Shown here: piece after piece, positions 9,119 to 17,989 of the stretch
How the letters are laid out: each line of letters opens with the position of its first letter
Numbering within the stretch: position 1 is the stretch's first letter
Assembly: GCA_036897625.1 (NCBI GenBank)
Contig: JAYMTA010000882.1
Span: 1 to 23,423, forward strand
Reading direction: 5' to 3'
From: Pelargonium cotyledonis
Taxonomy: Eukaryota; Streptophyta; Magnoliopsida; Geraniales; Geraniaceae
Length of the DNA stretch: 23,423 bases
The notes under the pieces: generated by a model
What the model was told of the DNA's origin: nothing
The model's input: only the letters and a program-made list of their open reading frames with translations
Database searches by the model: none
Program-made: the position numbers and the translations under genes

Positions 9119-10603
9119 TTTTTTTAGCATTATTCTGTAGAGTGCATTTTCTCAGATGGCTGATAGGAACTTAAATTTCTGCTAAAGGTTTTTTTTTTTT
9201 TTTTTTTTTTTTGGGTCTTGAGAGCACATTTGCCTGTGGTACCAACTGTAAGGATTAAAGAACTTCTGTCAAAGATAATAGTATAGTTTTAGTTTAAGTA
9301 ATGAAAAGAACAAGTTGTTTATTTGTTTACCTGGAAGTCATCTACTGTGCATATTTTATTACATTCTGTTTGAGACTTTATATACAATCTATGTCATATT
9401 TACTATGTTCTTTTTATGGTGTAAATTTAAATTTGAACGAGTAATGACTTGTTGTAGAACAGCGATTTATTGTATTTAAGTGTATATTTGCAAATTGTGA
9501 TTGGGCCAAATTATGAATAAGTTCATCAATGTGTTGATCATGAGTAGATGCAGATCATTTTGAAAAAAATAAATTGCTCTATATTTGTGACTACTGTGAA
9601 GTGTTTTTGTGTAGAGTATGTAAAATGAAGTGAAGTATGCTTGAAAATGGAATGCAGCTGATAGCACTATTTGATCTCAACTACCTGTTTTCCTAAGATG
9701 TTTATTATATTCTCCATAAACATGTTAACATGAGTTGACTTTGTGTTTGGCATCATGGAAATTAGGTGGATAATGCTATAAGATGTTGAATACTCTAATT
9801 TTGGGTGTTCGAATTTAGTGTATTTTATTTTTTGAAATATCAAGAATATCGAGAACAAAATTCAAGTTAGTTTGATAACTCAATAATGAAAATTAATATG
9901 ATGCGCTGGATTGAACAATGTCTACTCCATGTACTATTTTCCTTGACGATTAGTGCACTCGTGAAGATGAAAATTTCAAAATCTTGTCACATGGCATCTA
10001 AAAGGAAAGAATACGCACGATTAAATGAAAACTGGTGTTGATATACTAGAATTTATCTTGGGCTATAGTAAAAATCTCTCTCAGGAAATCAAAGCATAAT
10101 TAATAAAATGAAAATGAGTATATTCGAGAGTATGAAAATTTATCCCTTTATACAAAAATGATTATTTATATTCACAAACTAAACCGATAAAATTGTAAAA
10201 CAAAAAAGTCTAAGCTAGTAACGTAGCAACAATGATTGGTACGAGTTTGAAGTAGACAATCTTAAATATGACATCAAATATAAACTCAAGAGCATGAAGA
10301 ATAATTAACACTAGAGTATATGATTTGAAAAAAAAATTTTAAAGCAAAAAATAGTTTTATATTGATTTAACTCAATATATATCTTTTTTATTTATAATTA
10401 CCCTAATAAATAAATGGTTTAAAAAGAATAAATAAATAAAAACCCAAACTACATTTAAAAAAAAAGAAAAAAAAAAAACTAACGCATAAAAGGAAATAGA
10501 TGAGAGTGGGACGAAGCATTGGTTCAAAGCTATCAATCGCTACGACACATTTCTGCGTTTTCTTCCCCGCGTTTTTAGAGAGAAAGTTTTCGTTTTTAGA
10601 GAG
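9119..10603. other. Intergenic DNA and VPS24 promoter
   Basis: AT-rich with a long T run (about 9188-9212), A-rich stretches, and no supported gene. Two 63-codon frames near 9476-9858 are chance frames in AT-rich DNA. The last ~100 bases before 10604 form the VPS24 leader, with no convincing TATA box. Confidence 0.55.
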
Positions 10604-13600
10604 ATGGAGAAATTCAAGAGTATGCTGAAGCCCAAGCCAAACCCGCAAGATCTGCTCCGTGATTGGCAGAGACGGCTCCGCCAAGAGTGCCGCAGTATCG
10701 ATCGCCAAATCAGAGGCAAGCTCATTTTCCTCTGCTCTTCTTTACTCTCTTATCTTTTATTTGGATTTGACTTATCTTTGTTTTGCTTGAGAATTGCGAT
10801 TTTGTTTGGGAATTTGAGTTGTGGGTTTTGAGATGTGATTGTCAAATTGAGTGGTGCGTATGATTTTGTGAATTAGAGTGGGATTTTGCTGGAAAATGTT
10901 CTGATTTGTGGTAATGGGTTTTAGGGAACTGACGGTCAGATTGATTGATGAATCTACGTGGTTTTGTGAATTTACAGTTATTTTGGGCTTGGAAGAATAA
11001 TGGGTTGCTGTGCTATATATTCAAAGAGATGATTTTGCTTGGAATTTGTGATTTTGTTGTTATGTGTTTTTAGGTGTTTGATTGTCTTATTGATGGGTCT
11101 GTGTGGTTTTGTGAATTTGTAGTGAATGATGATGATTGTTTTAGATATTCAGAAATAGGAGCTTGCTTGAATATAATGATCTTGTAGTCACATGTTGTAG
11201 GGATGTGATGGTCTGTCTGATTGATGGGTTTATGTGATTTGATGAACTTGTGCTGATTTTGGGCTGGGAGGATTGATGGATTGTTGTTGTTTTAGATATT
11301 CAGAGAGAGGAGAAAGGTGTACAGAAAGCGATTAGGGAGGCTGCTAAGAGAAATGACATGGGATCAGCAAAGGTATTAACCTGAATTTTTATGTTGATCT
11401 AGTTATTTGACTATTTCATGCAACTATGTTGAATGAGATTGATGGGTATGCCTTTTATGTTGAAAACGTTTATTTATTTATTTTTTTTTTGTCCATTTAA
11501 CACAAATGATGGTGCCATGTATTTTTAGGATTTTTGTTTTCCTAGCATGATGTCTTTTGTAGTGGTTAAACCTGTTATTAAGCGCTGTTTTGATTCAGCA
11601 GCAACTGGGCTATCAAATTCTATTCCCTGTTCACAGTTTGCTTTCATAGTTTCATGAAGTGTTAATCTCTGTGCGGTTTATCGTATATTGATTTTGGTTG
11701 CATGATCTATTTATGTATTTCATTTTGATCTGTTCTACCAGTATTCTCTGAGCTGTGAATAATTTTGATGATTTATGCTGGAAGTTGGATTCTCTGGATG
11801 ATCTAGGATAGGTCAGATCATTCAATTGCTTAAAGTGATAGTGCTTATACAAACAGGAGATAATAACTAGATTTGGGTTGGTGTATTTATTGAATTTTAA
11901 GACAGTATAGGACCCTTTTGGCATTGTTTTGTTGGGTTGACCAAGAGTGTGACTTGGGTGCTGGGGTGACTGTTCTTAGAGGAAGAACTGACAACTTGAA
12001 GCAAAGTAAAATTACAATAAAGGAAAGTCTAATTCAATTATGTAGTAAGACTTAAAACCCTCTTCCCTTCATATAAACATATGTGTTTTCAGCTGTATAT
12101 GACTTTTTCCCGCAGTTATTTTGCTGTTGTCTTACTTTTCTTGTTATCATTTTTCAAAATCTTTTACATGTATCCCATATGTCAACCATTAGTGTTAAAT
12201 TTTCCCCAGTCACTTGCAAAGGAAATTGTGATGTCAAGAAAAACTGTCAACCGTCTTCACGAGAACAAGGCTCAACTGAATTCAATATCAATGCATCTCG
12301 GAGAAAGTGTCGGTATGTTGCTTCATATATCTAACATCTGCATTGCTTTTAGAATTAGAAATTTTATCCAATGACGTCTTTCTCTTACTGTTATGCATTT
12401 AGATACCAAAATAACTTATCAATGAACATGTTACTCCATTTTACGAGTGTTTGTACCTCAAAGTTCTATAAATAGGGACAATGATAAATGAAAATTTTGG
12501 TTGACTGCAATTTCTGTAAACTTGTACTAATAAGAAATGAATGTGAACTTCATATGCACACAATGTTGTAGATGCAAATAGATAAACCTATATGTGGTCT
12601 CTATTGACTGAAAATTTATTCAATAATGCAATGGATTTAAAATATAGAATTGTACTAGTATGTAGTTATGAATTAGGATTAAGTCATTAAATTTGAGAAA
12701 GTCAAAGAGGATACACCAGATGAGTTATGATAATGTGTAATCTGCCGGAGAAGGTGACCATGGAGGCAGGTGACTATAAGATTTATTTTTATATTTTTTA
12801 TTTTGCGAGTAATAGGGTTGAAGTCGGACAGTCTAGTGGAGAGCTTTTGAAGATTTCATTGTTATCTTAGTAATAGTAGGCTGTGCTCTGAACCTCTTAC
12901 ATTTTATTAGAGGTGCTGGATCAACTCAAATATGCAATTGGAATCAAATTGAAAGATTTTCTCTTCACCCTTTTACAAGGGGGTGAATGATAGAATATCG
13001 AGATTTTAAACTGGGGTAGTGATCTCTTTGATACTTTTGCGGACGATTTATCTGCAAGTTTTAGGTACAATGTCTGCAAGCTCTAGGACATGACTACGCA
13101 ATGTTTGTGCTGTTACTTGGTCTGATTAAGTGGCAAGGTCAATCTGAAATTATTTTATGGTGAATGCCCCCTTCCAAAATAAACAAATATAATTGTACCT
13201 AAATCAAACAAACCTTGTAATCATTAAATGCTATGATTCAATACAGCAGTCTTTGAATTCTTATCTTCTGGGATGAAATTGCAGCAATTGCCCGTACTGT
13301 GGGCCATTTATCCAAGAGTGCTGAGGTCATGAAAATCGTAAATGACCTAATGAAGGCTCCACAAATGGCTGTCACAATGCAAGAATTCAACAAAGAAATG
13401 ACCAAGGTAAGTTTATTAACCAACCTGTTCATCTCCAAATCATTGAAGTATTAGTAGTTATCAGATAATTTTTTTTTGTCATTTCAATCAACCTAGGCAC
13501 TATACAAGTAGCTTGTTAGAATATGTATCTAATTTGTTAAGTGCGTGATGGGGTTTAAGTTCCTCTTTGACGCAACGGTAATGTTTCCGCCTTGTGATCT

Positions 13601-14170
13601 AAAGGTTATGGGTTTAAGGGAAACAACCTCATTGCAAAAGCAATGTGATTGTTGTTTGCATAAATGACCCTCCCCAGCCTGACAATGGTGGGAGCTTTGT
13701 GCACCGAGCTGCCATTTTTAGAAGCTAGGGTGCTAAATTTAGGATGCCAGTTTAGGTTCTCCATTTTTCTTTACGCTGGAAATGAACCTTAGTTCTCACT
13801 TCTTATGCAGGCAGGGGTGATTGAAGAAATAGTAAACGATGCCGTTGACACAGCGTTGGACTCGGAAGATTTAGAAGAGGAAACTGAAGAGGAAGTCGAG
13901 AAGGTCTTGACTGAATTAGCTGGTGAAGCTGCTGCGCAGCTTCCAACGGCTATGAGGCCGGAGAGGATAAAGCAACCTGCCCAACGAGCCAGTGCTTCAC
14001 GAGAAGTATAAAACACACCAATCCGTTGCTATTTTTCGCCCAATTATGAAACAAAGCCATGGAACTAAACATTGTTTTAATTTTCACAGGAAGAAGCTAT
14101 AGCAGAGGGCGTGGAGGATGAGGAAGAAATGGAAGAGCTGCGAGCACGACTTGCTAAGGTGAGGTCATAG
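10604..14170 (+). CDS. VPS24: ESCRT-III subunit VPS24/CHMP3, six coding exons
   Basis: Exons 10604-10715, 11296-11372, 12210-12312, 13285-13406, 13811-14005 and 14090-14170 join in frame to 229 residues, the length I recall for Arabidopsis VPS24. The protein is a core ESCRT-III filament subunit that acts on endosomal membranes in multivesicular-body sorting. It begins MEKFKSMLKPKPNPQDLLRD (basic N-terminus for membrane binding), then RQIRDIQREEKGVQKAI, and SLAKEIVMSRKTVNRL through EFNKEMTK, the helical core. An acidic linker follows (EDLEEETEEEVEKVL). It ends with MEELRARLAKVRS, a MIM1-type motif that binds the MIT domain of VPS4. All splice sites are GT-AG except intron 1, whose donor is agag|gcaagc; the encoded join RQIR-DIQ is conserved, so this GC donor is well supported. 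A poly(A) signal AATAAA lies at 14370-14375. Confidence 0.95.
10716..11295 (+). other. VPS24 intron 1, GC-AG type with internal tandem repeats
   Basis: This 580-nt intron starts with GCAAGC and ends tttag. No GT near 10716 allows the conserved RQIR-DIQ join. About four diverged units of 100-150 bp follow one another from about 10830, each with a version of gattgatgggt...tggttttgtgaattt. Unit ends carry atattca: gctatatattcaaagag at 11012, gttttagatattcagaaata at 11139, and the true acceptor plus exon start gttttagatattcagagaga near 11290. Confidence 0.75.
11373..12209 (+). other. VPS24 intron 2
   Basis: An 837-nt, T-rich intron with a standard gtatta donor and ttccccag acceptor. A T run lies near 11478-11491. 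No other gene or repeat was recognised in it. Confidence 0.75.
12313..13284 (+). other. VPS24 intron 3
   Basis: A 972-nt AT-rich intron, donor gtatgt and acceptor attgcag. No coding or recognisable mobile sequence was seen. Confidence 0.75.
13561..13720 (+). mobile_element. Au-type SINE in VPS24 intron 4, sense orientation
   Basis: The 160-bp block has the order of the plant Au SINE family: a tRNA-like head (cctctttgacgcaacggta, resembling box A; aaaggttatgggtttaaggg, a decayed box B), then aaacaacctcattgcaaaag, then tgcataaatgaccctcccca, and the tail ggtgggagctttgtgcaccg followed by agctgcc and a T run. The whole lies inside the intron (13407-13810). Target duplications could not be identified, suggesting an old insertion. 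SINE identity rests on recalled family sequence. Confidence 0.7.
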
Positions 14171-14478
14171 TTTCACTGATTGTTCTCTGATAAAAGTTAG
14201 TTTGTATTATTTCGATTCGATTTGAGAATCGACACTCTCAACTTAGCTTTATATAGCCATTATCAAGAGATGATATCAGTGTATTGAGTTTCTATGGATA
14301 TATATCTAAAAGACCTTGAATGGCTGTAGTGTCAAGTGTGTGTTATTGTAATGTTTCAGTTTCTGTGGAAATAAATACTAACTTCATGGCTATGCTGTTT
14401 TGTGTTGACTGATGAGCAATACAATGGTAACATGTTAAAATAGGAAAAAAAATCTGAGCCAAAAACAAATATAATTTA

Positions 14479-15760
14479 GAAAATGTTCCCTAGAGGTCCC
14501 TAAACTATCCATTTTGTTCTGCTGGGGTTCTTGAACTTTAAGTTGTTCCGCACGGGTCCAGAAACATGAATTTTTGTTCTCGCGAAGGATATTCCGTTAA
14601 TTGACTAACGGAATCCGTCAATTTTAACTGCCGATGTTAAATTTAAATGGAAAAACAATTAAAACAATGTGATTTTACTATTTTACTTTTAATATTTTTT
14701 AATTCTTTCAATTTACCCATCTTCATCCTCAAACCCATCTTTCTCCTCCTCCCTCTCCGCTCCACTGTAAACCATTTCTCTCCACCAAAAATCATAAACA
14801 AAAACAAAATCAAAATCATAACAAACTAAACTCTCAATCTCAAGCCCAAAACACAAAACAATCAAAGAACAACCTAATAAATAAATAAAAAACAAAGGAT
14901 TTATTGGGTCTTAACGTTCTCGCCGGAGGTCTGTGCTCGGCGGAGTCCATGGCGTCTAGATCTGTGCTCGCCGGAGGTCGGAACTCGAGTTCATCCTCTC
15001 TCCATGCTCGTGCTCGCCGGAGTTTTCAGCACGAGTCCGTGCTCCAAATCCCCAATCTCATAATCTCTTCCACAAATTTTAGCAACAAAACAACCCAACA
15101 GTGCCGGTAAACTCTGACCTTAATAAACAACAGCTCCATACTCCAAACACAGTGAAATCAACCCACAATTTTCAACACTTTAAAATTACACACTTACTTG
15201 CTTGGAGGACTCGCTGTAGCCGAAGCTTGAAGGGCTTGCTTCGAGCTTGATTTCGCTGGTGAGATTGCTTTGAGCTCGAGCACCAATGGCGGACTAGCTT
15301 GAATGGAGCTTTCAGTTCTTCAATCGGCGGCGGCCTTCCGGCAAAGCTTGCGGCGAAGGCGACGGAACGGATGTGAGATAGAGATGAACGACAGATCGCC
15401 AGTTTCCGGCGGACTGGCTTTCCAGCGACGTTTGCGGCGGTGGAGCTAGACAGACACGGCGGTGGCTCGGTGTTCTGGCGAAAGCTCCCGGCGAAAGAAG
15501 AGAGAGAAGCGGCGGTGTGATGAGTGAGAGAGATGAGGACAATATAGTAAGGGCAAAATAGTAAAATCACATGTTTTTAATTGTCTTTAAATTTAAATTT
15601 AACACCGTCAATTAAAACTAACGGATTCCGTTAGTCAGTTAACGGAATGTTCTTTGCGAGAACAAAAATTCATGTTTTTGGACCCGTGCAGATTAAATTA
15701 AAGTTCAAGAACCTCAGCGAAACAAAATGGATAGTTTAGGGACCTCTTGGGTACATTTTC
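14479..15760. mobile_element. Non-autonomous DNA element with ~210-bp terminal inverted repeats
   Basis: The left terminus (14479 to about 14690) and the reverse complement of the right terminus (about 15552-15760) match along their length. Both begin gaaaatgt(t/a)ccc, then share gaggtccctaaactatccat, gttcttgaacttta, acatgaatttttgttctcgc, ctgactaacggaatccgt-like blocks, tgttaaatttaaat and tgtgattttactatttt. The 860-bp interior is GC-richer in places and repeats ctcgccggag (near 14919, 14968 and 15014). It encodes no transposase. Long inverted repeats suggest a Mutator-like or foldback type, but flanking duplications are ambiguous in AT-rich DNA. It lies 308 bp past the VPS24 stop. Confidence 0.8.
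14904..15542. other. GC-richer interior of the long-inverted-repeat element
   Basis: The interior contrasts with its AT-rich surroundings and contains several overlapping open frames (a 68-codon frame at 14904-15110 on +; 76 and 132 codons on - within 15172-15570). Their products are Ser/Pro/Arg-rich and match no family I recognise. The stretch might be captured host sequence or element-specific filler; neither can be shown here. Confidence 0.4.
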
Positions 15761-16896
15761 CTAATAATAATTATAAAAAAAGGACTGTCCACTGAAAATT
15801 TTGGCAAAAACCGAATAATCACCTGTAAATCATCTTAAATTTTGAGTTGCAGTGAGTTCATAAGTGAGTGTCCATCCTCTGCTCACTAATCATGTTTAAT
15901 TGTGTTCCTAATTAAGTTTATTCACATTATAAGAATGAGAAAAATGAATTAAGTCAAACATGTTATAGTTTAGGCCAAAACCAAATTAACCTCATTAAAT
16001 TTTATTCATATTCACTCAAGTGAATTGTTGAGAGCAGAACAATCCGCCCAGATTCATAATTTCTGATAAGGTGTCATCACCTAATTAATATTTTAGTCTA
16101 ACTCAAATAAATCTTGCCTTAGACTCCACAATCCCATAACAATTATATATATTTTTATAAGTTACCTTCAAGTTCTCATATTTTGGAAAAACAAAACCTC
16201 CCTCAGCTTATATTTGATAAAATTTGAGTAGCCTGTCTAATTAGATAAATGTCAAAATCATGGGCACAGTTATGACATATCATATGCAGTCCAGTTGACA
16301 GATACTAAAAAAATGTTCATTGAAAACTTTAGTTATAGTCAGTTAGTTAGTTACCAACATTTGTAAACGTAAAAGTCATGATAATGGCAAAAATGGCATT
16401 AACTTAATCCATATTCGTGCACCAACGCGGTTCTGAATTATGGATCCATGATGATTATAACAACAAAATTTGCTAATCTTTACTTTATAATATTTGCATG
16501 TGAGGATGATGAGTGATTGGACCCACCCCTCCACTCCATATTCCCACCTTTTCATGTGGAAACTTGAAATTGAAACATAGCTTTCTTGGACCATGTATTC
16601 ATATATATATATATACACACTGTAACTAAAAAGAGATTGAAAAAAAAAAAAAAACAATATGATGCTGAATTGAGTAAATAATGTGGTTCTAAGTCACCAT
16701 CACAATTCACACATCACATTTCTTTGCCATTTTCACAAACATACCAACACCTAGATTCGAAACTACTAAGACTTAGAGGGACAAGTGAAATCAACTACTT
16801 GCCTTACTGAGTGTTTGTTCAATAGCAACTGGTGAATTTTTCGGTTTCTAATTCTATACCAAAATAAAGTGGGGTTGTAATGGAAATAAACTTCAC
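15761..16896. other. Intergenic DNA between element and shugoshin 3' end
   Basis: AT-rich DNA containing one copy of a dispersed repeat (15991-16130), a (TA)n/(CA)n stretch near 16602-16620, an A run near 16640-16655, and the shugoshin 3' UTR on the minus strand at the right end. No gene was supported apart from a possible tiny terminal shugoshin exon near 16792-16806. Confidence 0.55.
15991..16130. repeat. Dispersed repeat, copy A
   Basis: This ~140-bp stretch aligns by eye, in the same orientation, with 21846-21985. Shared blocks include cattaaatttt/c, cactca, gaattgttgagagc against gaattagtgggagc, ccgcccagattcataattt against ccgaatctaaaattt, and tcatcac against ttatcac. The copies are clearly diverged. 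No coding or inverted ends were seen, so the repeat class is unknown. Confidence 0.55.
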
Positions 16897-17989
16897 TCAC
16901 CCTGATCTGCGCATCTTCGCATTTATAGGGATTTCTTTGTACGATTGAACCTTTTCAGCAGCTCGTCGTGAGGGTCTCCCGACAGATAACCTTGCAAGTT
17001 CCTGAGCTATATCTCTGTTTACGCTATGTCTTTCTTCATCTTCCTGTTTTACTGATGATGTTGGAACACTTTCGGGCTTCAGATTATCACATAGGGGAGC
17101 GACAGGGAAGTACGCGTAGTCAGTCTCACATGAGTCCTTAGTTGGTTCAGGCTCTTCCGATTTAACCCTCACTGACTGTCTTTTTGTACAATGCCTGTCG
17201 GGGAAACATGAGAGAGCGCACATGTCAGTTTCCTTTGGTACCTATGAACTGCTTCCTAAATAGTTGCGGATAATAACATTAAATCAACTTCCAAATAGCA
17301 ACATATATAAATATGCAAAAACAGACCTCTTGTTCTGTATAGCTTTAAGTGGTTTTGTGACCAGAGATGGTTCGGGGTCTTCAGACATAGCTTCAATGGC
17401 TACTGATTCTTCAGATTTAAACATCATAGACTGCCTTCTTAGATAAGGCCTGATATAAAATATATAGGAGTACATGTAAGTTTCCTCTGTTTCTCTAACT
17501 TAATTGTGAAAAACAGAGAAATAAAATACCACTCAAAAATGTTACTCAGTAGGGTACCAGAGAATCAGGACAAACCTTTTATAGTCAGCGTTCTCTACAG
17601 TTTCGATTGGCTTGGCATCTTCCATCTCAGGCAAGTGTTCAGTTGTTTCCGGACCATCAGATTTAAGCTTTGCAGATTGCCTTCTCAAACATAGCCTGCT
17701 AAACATGTATTAAAATATGAAAATAAGAAAAATAAGTGTTCAGTTTTATCTGCTTCTATATATATTTACAAATTATGAAAATAAGAAAGTCAATTGTGAA
17801 CCAAAAGCCTATAACGATGCATTGAAATACCTCTTGTTCTCTTCGGCTATAATAGGTTTAACAGCAATAGGGGCCAAATCTAGTAGTAGTTCCTCAGACA
17901 AAACTCCAGTTGAATCTGGATTTTCAGACAAAGCTTTGGGTGGGATTGGTTCTTCAGATATGAACCTTTTAGATCTTCTTAAAGAATGC
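16897..17989 (-). repeat. Array of four related exon modules in shugoshin
   Basis: Exons 10 to 13 all begin with the last base of an Arg codon split AG|G; exons 10-12 also end with AG, so each can be duplicated without breaking the frame. Module openings are RHSLRRSKRFISEEP (241), RLCLRRQSAKLKSDGP (294), RPYLRRQSMMFKSEES (334) and RHCTKRQSVRVKSEEP (375). Modules of exons 10-12 also share a tail of the form KP-I-x(5-7)-N-x(1-3)-KR. The introns upstream of exons 10-13 are 122, 135, 126 and 132 nt, and three of them keep a related sequence (gcacatgtaagttt, gtacatgtaagttt, gcacatgtcagttt on +) 20-26 bp before the exon. This shows exon-plus-intron duplication. Confidence 0.8.

Noticed and set aside
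13789..14016. 75-codon Ser-rich minus-strand frame over VPS24 exon 5
   Set aside because: It is antisense to the acidic linker exon; Ser/Thr richness is what GAA/GAG-rich coding gives on the other strand.
15172..15570. 132-codon minus-strand frame as a secreted protein
   Set aside because: It starts in the right inverted arm and crosses the element interior. The hydrophobic start comes from AT-rich terminal sequence, and no family is recognisable.
16897..17989. Reading the repeated spacing of exons and introns as a CRISPR-like or satellite array
   Set aside because: The units are joined by valid splice sites and stay in frame as part of shugoshin, so exon duplication explains them.
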